Below, piece by piece: positions 42,154 through 50,763 of a stretch of 64,000 nt of DNA. Origin of the DNA: JAKVBK01 sp022447275 (GTDB lineage Bacteria > Pseudomonadota > Alphaproteobacteria > Rhodobacterales > Rhodobacteraceae); NCBI GenBank assembly GCA_047125605.1, contig CP138932.1, positions 1,364,001 to 1,428,000 of the forward strand, read 5' to 3'. Position numbers and translations under genes: made by a program. Numbering within the stretch: position 1 is the stretch's first letter; each line of letters starts with the position of its first letter. The notes beneath the pieces are model-generated. The model did no database searches, had not been told where the DNA came from, and worked only from the letters and a program-made list of their open reading frames with translations.

Positions 42154-43955
42154 TCTGCCGCCTCCAAGCCTTGGTTCTCCTGCCAACGCTCCAGCGCCAC
42201 CGTAAAGACGGCCCCGCCATCGGCCGCATTGGCGCCCTTTATCGAGCCGCCAAAGCTTTCCACCAACCCGTAAGAAATCGACAAACCGAGCCCCATGCCA
42301 TCCTCCTGACCGCTGCCCGAGCCGATCGCCTTGGTTGTGTAGAATGGCTCGAAAATCTTCTCAGGGTCTTCGATGCCCGGCCCGGTGTCGCGAATATGTA
42401 CGCGCAAGGGGCCCGGGGCCTCAAGGCCGTCGAGCGCGATATCCAATCGCTTTTCTTCACTGTTTTCCATGGCATCCGCCGCATTGTTGATCAGATTGAC
42501 GAACACTTGGCCAAGGCGCACGTCACCGCCACGCACCCAAACCGGATGGTTTGGCCGATCCCAAGTAACATCCACTCCCATAGCCGAAAGGCGACTGCCT
42601 GAAAGTTCCAATGCAGCATCGATCACCTCGATAAGGGACACCCGCCGCAACTCCTCACTTTCATTGCGCGCAAAGGCACGCAGGTTGCGGATGATGCGTG
42701 CCATGCGCCGCGCCATTTCCGAAATCCGGTCTAGGTTGTCGCGGGTGCGATCTGCGCGGCCCTTGCCCAGAAAAGTTTGCGCATTTTCAGCATAGGACCG
42801 CAGCGCCATCAGAGGTTGGTTGAGTTCGTGGCTGATCCCGGCAGAGAGCTGCCCAAGCGCCGACAGCTTGCCCGCCTGAACCAAATCCGCTTGGGCCTTT
42901 TGCAGCGCGGCTTCTGCTTCCTGTCTTTCGGTGATTTCGCGGCGCAGGGCCGTATTTGCCTCAAGAATTTCCTTGGTGCGGTCCGCCACGCGGCTCTCCA
43001 GTTCGGCATTTGCAACTGCCAGCACATGTCGGCGCTCCGACAGCAGGAACAACAAAGCACCAAAGAAGAGGCAAATCGCGGCAACTGCGAGGCCTTGAAG
43101 CAGGGCGAGCCTGCGCACGGGCGCCACATCCAGGAACGCTTCGCCCACCATATTGATCACCGGCAGGGGATTGCTCAGATGCAGCGCGGCCCCCGGCACA
43201 TAGGGCGACCATGTCTGCTGCCAGACCTGGTAGGGCCCGACATTGGCAACAACCACCGGTTTTTGCATGCCCTGCGCGTCTTGCGTCAGCGCCCCTGCAC
43301 CGCGCTGCCAGAACAACAGCTCTGATCGGTTCGTGATCTGAACTGTGCCCTGCGCATCGGTGAACAGAACCGACGGGCTGGCCCCGCGCCATTCGCGTTC
43401 CAGCCGGGCAAGATCCACCACAACAATAAGCGCCCCGCGCACGGAGCCGTCTGCAGCAAAGGCTGGCGCGGCAAAGGAATAGGAACGCAGGCCGCTGCCC
43501 GTGGACGCGCCCATGGCACTGCCCAGCGCCCCATGCATCGCGCGTTTGAAATAGGCTGCCTGATCGAGTTGTGTGGGCGTTTGGCCATGGGAATGCGCAA
43601 GAACAACGCCCTGTGCATCGGCGTAGTAAACCGCCCGCGCACCCGTCCTGTCCGACACTCTGAGCAGATGCTGCGCCGCTTCCTCTGCGGCGGCGGCACG
43701 GTCTGCCTGCGAAAGATCAGGCCGCTGCAGCGTGGCGAGCAGCGGATCTTCGGCCAACATCACCGCAAATTCCCTGTAGCGTTGCAGCTGGTTGCGCAGC
43801 CGGTCCGAGGCCAGTGCCAAATCGGATGCGCCACGGGCAGCCAGCTGATCCACTCCCGAACGATAGCCCTGCCAGGCCACCGCAACCGATAGCCCGGCCA
43901 CGGCCAGCACAAACACAAGGGCAAAGGGCCAACGGGTTTTGTAGATCCGGCGCAT
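42150..43955 (-). CDS. dctB: C4-dicarboxylate sensor histidine kinase (DctB-like)
   Basis: 601 residues. TM1 is ALVFVLAVAGLSVAVAWQGY; a periplasmic double-PAS sensor follows with RTGARAVYYADAQGVVLAHS and GLRSYSFAAPAFAADGSVRG. TM2 is LALLQGLAVAAICLFFGALL, followed by a coiled coil. The dimerisation domain has the phospho-acceptor His in GISHELNQPLMALRSYAENA, and the ATPase has N box (INNAADAME), G1 (DTGPGI) and G2 (GMGLGLSIS). It senses extracytoplasmic dicarboxylates and phosphorylates DctD. Start at ATG 43955; an in-frame ATG at 44003 is possible, neither with a clear ribosome binding site. It is divergent from the P450 gene. Confidence 0.92.
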   Translation of the reverse strand: MRRIYKTRWPFALVFVLAVAGLSVAVAWQGYRSGVDQLAARGASDLALASDRLRNQLQRYREFAVMLAEDPLLATLQRPDLSQADRAAAAEEAAQHLLRVSDRTGARAVYYADAQGVVLAHSHGQTPTQLDQAAYFKRAMHGALGSAMGASTGSGLRSYSFAAPAFAADGSVRGALIVVVDLARLEREWRGASPSVLFTDAQGTVQITNRSELLFWQRGAGALTQDAQGMQKPVVVANVGPYQVWQQTWSPYVPGAALHLSNPLPVINMVGEAFLDVAPVRRLALLQGLAVAAICLFFGALLFLLSERRHVLAVANAELESRVADRTKEILEANTALRREITERQEAEAALQKAQADLVQAGKLSALGQLSAGISHELNQPLMALRSYAENAQTFLGKGRADRTRDNLDRISEMARRMARIIRNLRAFARNESEELRRVSLIEVIDAALELSGSRLSAMGVDVTWDRPNHPVWVRGGDVRLGQVFVNLINNAADAMENSEEKRLDIALDGLEAPGPLRVHIRDTGPGIEDPEKIFEPFYTTKAIGSGSGQEDGMGLGLSISYGLVESFGGSIKGANAADGGAVFTVALERWQENQGLEAAE

Positions 43956-44080
43956 GAGCTTAGTATGGCGCGGCCCTATCCGAGAGACCAGAGCAGGGCG
44001 CATGATGAGTTTGGGCGGCTGCGCCATGCCCTGTGCATTCAGCCCTTGCACCCCGCACAGGGCGCTGTAATCCATGCCCC

Positions 44081-45271
44081 ATGAAGCAGTTCGAGCAAGA
44101 TCCGACGGATCCAGCCTTTGTTCAGGATCCTTATGCCGCCTATGCCCGCGCGCGGGCTGAGGGCGCGATCCTGTACTGGCCCGCCTATGGCATGCCAGCG
44201 GCCTTTTCCCATGAAGCCGTCGACGCACTGCTGCGCGACAGACGGCTCGGGCGCGAGGCACCAGCTGGCGCCCTGCCTGCCCCACCTGAGCGGCTCGCGC
44301 CGTTCTACCGCATCGAGGACAACTCGATGCTGGAATTGGAAGGCAAGCGCCACGCACGGCTGCGCGGGCTGGTCATGCGCGCATTCACCTCCTCACGGGT
44401 CGCCGCCTTGCGCGCGCCGATCCATGCCCTGTGCATGGATCTTTGCACCGATATCGCAGCGCGCCTGCAGGAGGGGCCGGTCGATGTGTTGGATGCCTAT
44501 TGCAGGCCCCTGCCCGTTACGATCATCGCGCGGCTGCTCGGCGTTCCTGACACGGATGCTGATCAATTGCTGGCTTGGTCAAACGCGATGGTGGGGATGT
44601 ATCAGGCCGGGCGCACCCGGGCGATGGAAGACGCCGCAGCCGCAGCTTCTACCGAGTTTGCGGCGTATCTTCAGGGCCCGATTGCGCAAAAGCGCCAATC
44701 TCCCAAAGATGACCTGTTTTCGGCTTTGATTGCGGCGCGCGATGCCCAGGACAAGCTGAGCGAAGCGGAGTTGATCGCAACCGCCATCCTGCTGCTGAAC
44801 GCAGGCCATGAGGCCACTGTGCATGCCTTGGGCAATACGATTGCCGCCGTGCTGCGCACAGGCCACAGGGGCAACTGGGACAACATCGCCGAAGAAGGCA
44901 TGCGCTATGACCCGCCTCTGCATTTGTTCACGCGCTGGGTCTATGAAGATGTGGAGATCGCAGGGGTCACCTTGCCTGCAGGCAGCCAAGTGGCCTGCAT
45001 GTTGGGGGCCGCCGCCCGCGATCCCGAAGCCTGGCCCAACCCGGACAGTTTTTCGCCACAGCGTTTTGCCACGCGCACAGCCGCACAAACGGCCTTTGGC
45101 GCGGGCCGTCACTTTTGCATTGGTGCGCCGCTTGCCCGACTGGAGATGGCCATCGCCCTTGAAGTGCTGTTCGAACGGCTGCCAGACCTCGCTCTGGCGG
45201 CTCCCGTGCAATACGCGCCGATCTACCATTTCCATGGGCTGAGCGCTGTGCAGGTGCGCCTAGGCGGCTAA
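44081..45271 (+). CDS. Cytochrome P450
   Basis: 396-residue soluble bacterial P450. Haem-thiolate motif FGAGRHFCIGAPLARLE gives Cys346; the I-helix motif is LLNAGHEATVHALG, with Ala preceding the conserved Thr of the oxygen-activation motif. The K-helix ExxR is EEGMRYDPPLHLFTR. The length is typical of class I P450s that use ferredoxin and reductase. Substrate unknown. Start ATG 44081 gives a normal N-terminus (KQFEQDPTDPAFVQDPYAAY); upstream residues in the open frame look non-coding. It is alone on its strand between dctB and the Lrp gene, and no dedicated ferredoxin is adjacent. Confidence 0.93.
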   Translation: MKQFEQDPTDPAFVQDPYAAYARARAEGAILYWPAYGMPAAFSHEAVDALLRDRRLGREAPAGALPAPPERLAPFYRIEDNSMLELEGKRHARLRGLVMRAFTSSRVAALRAPIHALCMDLCTDIAARLQEGPVDVLDAYCRPLPVTIIARLLGVPDTDADQLLAWSNAMVGMYQAGRTRAMEDAAAAASTEFAAYLQGPIAQKRQSPKDDLFSALIAARDAQDKLSEAELIATAILLLNAGHEATVHALGNTIAAVLRTGHRGNWDNIAEEGMRYDPPLHLFTRWVYEDVEIAGVTLPAGSQVACMLGAAARDPEAWPNPDSFSPQRFATRTAAQTAFGAGRHFCIGAPLARLEMAIALEVLFERLPDLALAAPVQYAPIYHFHGLSAVQVRLGG

Positions 45272-45302
45272 CCACGGCGCCCTCTGGCGCAGCGCGGCGC
45301 CC

Positions 45303-45806
45303 CTACGGCCCAGCTTCGTCTGTCTGTGCAGAGCGAGAGAGACCCGGGATCGGCAGATTGGGTGTCGACTTGATCTCTTCCATGCTGAGCAAGGCGGTGA
45401 CGTTGTAGATGCGCACCTCAGCAATCAGCGCCTGATAGAAGGCGTCATAGGCGCGGGCGTTGGCCACCCGTACCTTGAGCAGGTAATCAATGTCACCCGC
45501 CAGGCGGTGCGCTTCCTGCACTTCAGGGCGCGCACGCAGCACCCCCAGAAAACGCTCTTGCCAATCCGCTTCATGTTCAGACGTGCGCACAAGCACGAAA
45601 AAACAGGCCTCAAGGCCCAGCGCATCTGGATCGAGGACAACCGTGTTCTGGCGGATCACACCGGCCTCACGCAGCTTCTTGAGCCGATTCCAAACCGGCG
45701 TCTTGGAAGAGCCAACAATCTTGGCAATTTCATCCAGTGACCGGCTTGCATCCGCCTGCAACGCCGCAAGGATTTTCCTATCCAGCCCGTCCATCCGAAC
45801 AGCCAT
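45303..45806 (-). CDS. Lrp/AsnC family transcriptional regulator
   Basis: 167 residues. N-terminal HTH (LDRKILAALQADASRSLDEI, AKIVGSSKTPVWNRLKKLRE) and C-terminal RAM ligand domain (RPEVQEAHRLAGDIDYLLKV). GGAGA precedes ATG 45806. It is divergent from cysG with a 146-bp gap that contains a 15-bp match to the E. coli Lrp consensus (45898-45912), so control of the sulfate-assimilation operon is likely by position. The effector (perhaps a sulfur amino acid) is inferred only. Confidence 0.92.
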   Translation of the reverse strand: MAVRMDGLDRKILAALQADASRSLDEIAKIVGSSKTPVWNRLKKLREAGVIRQNTVVLDPDALGLEACFFVLVRTSEHEADWQERFLGVLRARPEVQEAHRLAGDIDYLLKVRVANARAYDAFYQALIAEVRIYNVTALLSMEEIKSTPNLPIPGLSRSAQTDEAGP

Positions 45807-45897
45807 CCGCGTTTCTCCGTCATTCTTGATTGCCCGTCCCAATAGGGCGCATTTTTGGAACATACATCCCTTTTGATCCAGAGGTATAGCCCTAAAG

Positions 45898-45912
45898 TGG
45901 GAAATTTTCCTA
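45898..45912. promoter_or_regulatory. Candidate Lrp-type operator upstream of cysG
   Basis: TGGGAAATTTTCCTA agrees with the E. coli Lrp consensus YAGHAWATTWTDCTR at 12 of 15 positions and contains the palindrome GGAAA-T-TTTCC. It is 40 bp before the cysG ATG, where it could overlap the promoter. Confidence 0.5.
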
Positions 45913-45952
45913 TATGTGCAGAGAAAGCCAAACCCGCCATCCGGAGCCAGCG

Positions 45953-47380
45953 ATGCAGCACTTTCCAATCTTCGTAAACCTCGCCGGACGGCGTGTTGTG
46001 CTTGCCGGTGGTGGAGAGGCCGCGCTGGCAAAGCTGCGGCTTCTGCTCAAAACCGAAGCCCATCTGAGCGTCTTCAGCACCGCGCCCGATCCGCAAATCG
46101 AGACATGGGCGCGGGAGGGCAAGCTTGCATTGCACAGCCGTGACATGGCCCCCGGCGATGCGCTCTGCGCCGTGCTGGCCTATGCCGCCGACGAAGATCC
46201 ACAGAGCGACGCCCGCACAGCCGCCCTCGCCCGCGCGGACGGCGCCATGGTCAACATCGTCGACAACCTTGATGACAGCGCCTTTATCACGCCGGCGATC
46301 GTGGACCGTGACCCGGTCTGCGTGGCGATTGGAACCGAAGGGGCTGCGCCTGTTCTGGCCCGCGCGATCAAACGCGATCTGGAGGAAAAGCTGCCCCGTG
46401 GCCTTGGGCCCTTGGCCCGGATCGGCAAAGCTTTCCGCCGCGCAGCAGACGCGCTGCCCCAAGGGCGCCAGCGGCGCGATTTCTGGTCTGACTGGTACTT
46501 TTCCATTGGCCCCAAAGCCTTGGATGCCGGTGGCAAAGCCGAAGCACAAAGCGCCTTGCGCAGTTTGCTGGACCGCCATGTCCACCAGCAGGCGCGCAGC
46601 GCCGCCGTCGCGATCGTGGGCGCAGGGCCGGGTGATCCAGAACTCCTGACATTGAAGGCCCGCCGCCTGCTGCACGAAGCAGATGTTGTCATCCACGACC
46701 GGCTGGTGACGTCGGATATTCTGGAACTGGCCCGGCGCGAGGCGGTTCTGATTGCCGTAGGCAAGGAGGGCTTTGGCCCCTCCACACCGCAGGAGGAAAT
46801 CAACGCGCTGCTGATCGCCCATGCACAGCAGGGCGCGCAAGTTGTGCGCCTCAAGTCTGGAGATGCGGGCATATTCGGCCGCCTCGATGAAGAGGCCGAT
46901 GCCCTCGACGCGCAGGCGATCCCGTTCACAGTCGTTCCCGGAATCACCGCCGCCTCCGGCGCCGCGGCAGCCATTGGCCAATCCCTGACGGCCCGGGGCC
47001 GGAACTCTGAGTTGCGCATTCTCACGGCCCATGACACCCGCGGCTTCGCCGAGCATGACTGGCGCGGCCTTGCCCGCCACGGCGCCGTGGCCGCAATCTA
47101 CATGGGCAAGCGTGGCGCCCGCTTTGTGCAGGGGCGCTTGTTGATGCACGGCGCTGCGAAAGACATGCCGATCACGATCGCCCGCAATGTCTCGCGCGCC
47201 GATCAGCAATTGCAGGGCACCACGCTCGAGGCGCTGCCGGATGCGGTCAGCGAAGGGGCTGCGGGCCCGGCTGTTATTCTGCTTGGTCTGGCGCCACGCG
47301 CTGCAGCCCAAGCCCCCATCCATCCCGCCGTCCAAGACACGGCTCAACTGCCCTCTTCTGTCCGATCGGAGACCGCATAA
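45953..47380 (+). CDS. cysG: Siroheme synthase (multifunctional CysG)
   Basis: 475 residues in two modules. Residues 1 to about 205 are precorrin-2 dehydrogenase/sirohydrochlorin ferrochelatase (FPIFVNLAGRRVVLAGGGEA, Rossmann NAD site). Residues about 215-460 are uroporphyrinogen-III methyltransferase (VAIVGAGPGDPELLTLKARR, DVVIHDRLVT, VRLKSGDAGIFGRLDEE, VVPGITAASGAAAAIG). It makes siroheme for the downstream sulfite reductase. ATG 45953 has GGAG 7 nt upstream. First gene of cysG-DUF2849-cysI-cysH-DUF934. Confidence 0.96.
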   Translation: MQHFPIFVNLAGRRVVLAGGGEAALAKLRLLLKTEAHLSVFSTAPDPQIETWAREGKLALHSRDMAPGDALCAVLAYAADEDPQSDARTAALARADGAMVNIVDNLDDSAFITPAIVDRDPVCVAIGTEGAAPVLARAIKRDLEEKLPRGLGPLARIGKAFRRAADALPQGRQRRDFWSDWYFSIGPKALDAGGKAEAQSALRSLLDRHVHQQARSAAVAIVGAGPGDPELLTLKARRLLHEADVVIHDRLVTSDILELARREAVLIAVGKEGFGPSTPQEEINALLIAHAQQGAQVVRLKSGDAGIFGRLDEEADALDAQAIPFTVVPGITAASGAAAAIGQSLTARGRNSELRILTAHDTRGFAEHDWRGLARHGAVAAIYMGKRGARFVQGRLLMHGAAKDMPITIARNVSRADQQLQGTTLEALPDAVSEGAAGPAVILLGLAPRAAAQAPIHPAVQDTAQLPSSVRSETA

Positions 47381-47686
47381 ATGCCCCGCAAGCACCACCC
47401 CAAAGTCGTCACGGCCAATGATTTGCTCGAGGGCGATGTGGTCTATCGCACCGCAGCCGGCAGTTGGTCATCTGATCTGCGCGCGGCCGTGCTGATCGAA
47501 GACCCAGAACAGGCCAGCACCGAACTGGCCCTTGCCCAGTCAGAGCCAGCCATGGTTGTCGGGATCTATCTCGCCGACATGGAACGCGGCCCAGATGGCA
47601 CCCCCCAACCGGTTCACTTCCGAGAGGCCTTTCGCGCGACAGGCCCCTCCAACTACGCACATGGCAAGCAAGCAGGGCTGCGCTGA
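47381..47686 (+). CDS. DUF2849 domain-containing protein
   Basis: 101 residues, starting KHHPKVVTANDLLEGDVVYR and ending PVHFREAFRATGPSNYAHGK. It abuts cysG with no gap (start directly after the stop) and ends one base into the cysI start, so it is translationally coupled to sulfite reductase. Its constant location next to cysI in alphaproteobacteria implies a helper or electron-transfer role; no catalytic motif is visible. Confidence 0.88.
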   Translation: MPRKHHPKVVTANDLLEGDVVYRTAAGSWSSDLRAAVLIEDPEQASTELALAQSEPAMVVGIYLADMERGPDGTPQPVHFREAFRATGPSNYAHGKQAGLR

Positions 47687-49350
47687 TGTATACTTATTCT
47701 GAATTCGACACCGCCTTTCTAACCGAACGCAACCGCCAGTTCAGAGCCCAGGTCGCGCGCCGGATTTCTGGCAATCTGACCGAGGATGAGTTCAAGCCCC
47801 TGCGCCTAATGAACGGGCTTTATCTTCAACTGCATGCTTACATGTTGCGGGTGGCCATTCCCTATGGCTCGCTCAACAGCGTCCAGATGGACAAACTGGC
47901 CGAACTGGCTGACCGCTGGGACAAGGGCTATGGCCATTTCACGACCCGCCAGAACATCCAGTACAACTGGCCCAAGCTCAATGACATCCCCAACATGCTC
48001 GACGCGCTGGCTGAAGTTGGCCTGCATGCCATCCAGACCTCGGGGAACACCATCCGCAACGTGACGGCCGATCACTTCGCCGGGGCGGCGGCAGATGAAT
48101 TGGCCGACCCGCGCCCCTATGCAGAGCTGCTGCGGCAATGGTCTACCGACCATCCGGAATTCCAGTTCCTGCCACGTAAGTTCAAGATTGCAGTCAGCGG
48201 AAGCCCCAATGACAGAGCGGTCACCAAGGCCCATGACATCGGGCTGCGCATGCGCCGCAAAGAGGGTGAACTTGGCTTTGAAGTCATTGTGGGCGGTGGT
48301 CTCGGGCGCACCCCGATGATCGGCAAGGTGATCCGGGGTTTCCTGCCCCTGTCTGATCTGCTGCCCTATGCCGAGGCCATCGTCCATGTCTATAATCGGC
48401 TCGGCCGACGGGACAACAAGTACAAGGCCCGGATCAAGATCATGGTCCATGAACACGGGATCGAGGACGTCCGCGCCCTGGTGGAAGAGGCGTTTACCCG
48501 CATCAAGCCCGAGTTCGCAGGTGCCGACACCCTGTTGGCCCAGATCAAGACGCGGTTTCGCGCCCCGGATTTGCGTCCCCGCGAAACACAGGCCTTCGAT
48601 ACGGCCTATCGCCGCGACCCGGTGTTCCGCGCTTGGGCGGACACAAACCTTGCGCCCCATCGCAACGCCGACCACGCGATCGTCACGGTCTCGATCAAGG
48701 CCCATGGGCAAACCCCGGGCGATGCCACATCGGCGCAGATGCGCGTTCTGGCGGATCTGGCCCGCAAATATGGCTATGACGAACTGCGCATCAGCCACGA
48801 GCAGAACGTGATCCTGCCCCATGTGGCCAAGACAGACCTGCCGGCCGTGCATGCGGCCCTTTTGGCGGCGGGGCTCGGGACGGCAAATGTCGGCCTTGCC
48901 TCTGATATAATCGCCTGCCCCGGCATGGATTACTGCGCCCTTGCAACCGCCCGCTCGATCCCTGTTGCACAGGACATTGCGACACGGGTGGAAGCGCTGC
49001 GCCTCGAGCACGCAGTGGGGCCCCTCAAGATCAAGATATCAGGCTGCATCAATGCCTGCGGCCACCACCATGTGGGCCATATCGGCATCCTTGGCCTCGA
49101 TCGGGGCGGTGTGGAGACCTACCAGATCACTCTGGGTGGGGATGCCACAGAGGCGGCAGCCATCGGCCAACGCACCGGTCCTGGCTTCTCCTACGAGGAG
49201 ATCGTGCCCGCCATCGAACGGCTGCTAAGGGCCTATCTGGATCTACGCGAAAGCGAAGACGAACTCTTTATCGATGCGGTACAGCGGGTGGGCCACGCCC
49301 CATTCAAAGCCGCCCTGTATCCCACAGAGGCGCACGCCGATGCCGCCTGA
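47686..49350 (+). CDS. cysI: Sulfite reductase hemoprotein (nitrite/sulfite reductase family)
   Basis: 554 residues. It reduces sulfite to sulfide in six-electron steps. The duplicated ferredoxin-like repeats (YGHFTTRQNIQYNWPKLNDI; DELRISHEQNVILPHV) flank the siroheme-[4Fe-4S] site. The cluster cysteines are in IACPGMDYCALATARS and ISGCINACGHHHVGHIG (CxxxxxC and CxxxC). No flavoprotein subunit is encoded nearby; a ferredoxin-NADP reductase gene at 50764 may feed electrons through ferredoxin. Tight coupling upstream with the DUF2849 gene. Confidence 0.95.
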   Translation: MYTYSEFDTAFLTERNRQFRAQVARRISGNLTEDEFKPLRLMNGLYLQLHAYMLRVAIPYGSLNSVQMDKLAELADRWDKGYGHFTTRQNIQYNWPKLNDIPNMLDALAEVGLHAIQTSGNTIRNVTADHFAGAAADELADPRPYAELLRQWSTDHPEFQFLPRKFKIAVSGSPNDRAVTKAHDIGLRMRRKEGELGFEVIVGGGLGRTPMIGKVIRGFLPLSDLLPYAEAIVHVYNRLGRRDNKYKARIKIMVHEHGIEDVRALVEEAFTRIKPEFAGADTLLAQIKTRFRAPDLRPRETQAFDTAYRRDPVFRAWADTNLAPHRNADHAIVTVSIKAHGQTPGDATSAQMRVLADLARKYGYDELRISHEQNVILPHVAKTDLPAVHAALLAAGLGTANVGLASDIIACPGMDYCALATARSIPVAQDIATRVEALRLEHAVGPLKIKISGCINACGHHHVGHIGILGLDRGGVETYQITLGGDATEAAAIGQRTGPGFSYEEIVPAIERLLRAYLDLRESEDELFIDAVQRVGHAPFKAALYPTEAHADAA

Positions 49351-50161
49351 GACCGCGCCTGACACACCCCAAGAACTGGCCCAACCGCTGGCAGAACCAC
49401 TGGCGCCCGTCCAGCTTGACGCTCTGAAAGCTGTTGCGGCAGGACTGGACCGCGCCGCGACCCAGATGGACGCTCAGGATATCGTCGCCGCCGCCCTCGC
49501 CGGGCCCTGGGCTGGCGAGATCGCCGTGGTGTCGTCTTTTGGAGCGGAAGCCGCAGTCTTGCTGCATATGGTGGCCCGCGCCCGCCCCGCGGCACCGGTG
49601 CTCTTTATCGACACGCGACTACTCTTTCCCGAGACGCTGGCCTATCAGCAACAACTGGCAACCTATCTGGGCCTGCAGGATGTGCGCATTCTGCGCGCGC
49701 GTCACCTCGACCTTGCCTGGCAAGACAGCTGTGACCAGTTACACCGCAGCGATCCAGATGCCTGCTGCACCCTGCGCAAAACCGCACCGCTGGATGCAGC
49801 GCTGGCGGGTTTTGACGGCTGGATCACTGGACGAAAGCGCCATCAATCCGGATCGCGGGCCGCTCTGCCCCATGTCGAAACCGATGGCATACGCCTGAAG
49901 ATCAATCCCCTTGCGCGCTGGTCAGCCCAGCAGATCGCGACCTATCTGGACACCCATGCGCTTCCGCGACATCCCCTTGTTGCACAGGGCTACCCCTCGA
50001 TCGGCTGCGCGCCCTGCACCAGCCCGGTGCGCCCGGGCGAAGACCCGCGCGCCGGACGTTGGCGCAATCGGGAAAAAGAAGAATGCGGCATTCACATTCT
50101 CGACGGCAGGATCGTACGCAGCCCCGCCACCAAAGCCGAACCGACAGGACCAACCCGATGA
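49340..50161 (+). CDS. cysH: Adenylylsulfate (APS-type) reductase CysH
   Basis: 273 residues. The PP-loop-like domain starts IAVVSSFGAEAAVLLHMVAR. The [4Fe-4S] cysteine pairs that distinguish APS from PAPS reductases are present: DACCTLRKTAPL and SIGCAPCTSPV. The catalytic C-terminal motif is ECGIH. It should therefore reduce APS to sulfite without the PAPS step. It overlaps cysI by 11 bp and the DUF934 gene by 4 bp. No sulfate adenylyltransferase (cysDN/sat) gene lies in the window. Confidence 0.94.
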   Translation: MPPETAPDTPQELAQPLAEPLAPVQLDALKAVAAGLDRAATQMDAQDIVAAALAGPWAGEIAVVSSFGAEAAVLLHMVARARPAAPVLFIDTRLLFPETLAYQQQLATYLGLQDVRILRARHLDLAWQDSCDQLHRSDPDACCTLRKTAPLDAALAGFDGWITGRKRHQSGSRAALPHVETDGIRLKINPLARWSAQQIATYLDTHALPRHPLVAQGYPSIGCAPCTSPVRPGEDPRAGRWRNREKEECGIHILDGRIVRSPATKAEPTGPTR

Positions 50162-50583
50162 CGGACGCACCCATCCCGCCCACCACCATTCTCGTCTCAG
50201 ATACGGGATTTCACAACAATACCCAAACCATAGACTTTGCCACAGAGCTGGGCCCCGAAGTGCGCGCCTTGGATTTGGCCGCGGACACTGACCCCAACCA
50301 CCTGCCCGATCTTAGCCATGTGGAGATCATCCGCATCGACTTTCCCAACTTCGCCGACGGGCGCGGCTTTACCATCGCCAAGGCGCTGCGGCGGGCGGGC
50401 TATCGCGGCCGCCTGCGTGCGCGCGGGCACGTGCTGTCGGACCAATACGCCATGGCGCGCCGCTCTGGTTTTGACGAGGTAGAGATCTCTGCAGATCTGG
50501 CCGCGCGCCAACCCGAAGAAGAGTGGATCGCGCGCGCGGGGTGGCAGGCTCATGACCACCGAAAGCTGCTTCGCGCAGGCTGA
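50158..50583 (+). CDS. DUF934 family protein of the sulfite-reduction operon
   Basis: 141 residues with the DUF934 pattern VEIIRIDFPNFADGRGFTIA, KALRRAGYRGRLRARGHVLS and DQYAMARRSGFDEVEI. No cofactor-binding motif is visible. Family members are constantly linked to cysI/cysH and are often labelled as oxidoreductases without proof. The start overlaps the cysH stop (ATGA); it ends the operon. Confidence 0.9.
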   Translation: MTDAPIPPTTILVSDTGFHNNTQTIDFATELGPEVRALDLAADTDPNHLPDLSHVEIIRIDFPNFADGRGFTIAKALRRAGYRGRLRARGHVLSDQYAMARRSGFDEVEISADLAARQPEEEWIARAGWQAHDHRKLLRAG

Positions 50584-50763
50584 TCGCAGGCGTCTGCGCA
50601 TGCAGGGTTGCAGCATCGCCTGAATTCGCACAAAACTCACGCTCCCAGACGCGTCCCCTTGTCCTCTGGGAAAACATTCGTTGACGGCCTATCCAGTGTG
50701 ATTAGGGTGTCATCCTAACATTACACAATAGATGCGCCTCGCGACAATTCAGGTAGACACAGC

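Noticed and set aside
45807..45952. SAM or cysteine-type riboswitch in the cysG leader
   Set aside because: The leader is short (146 bp shared with a divergent gene) and no conserved riboswitch core was visible.
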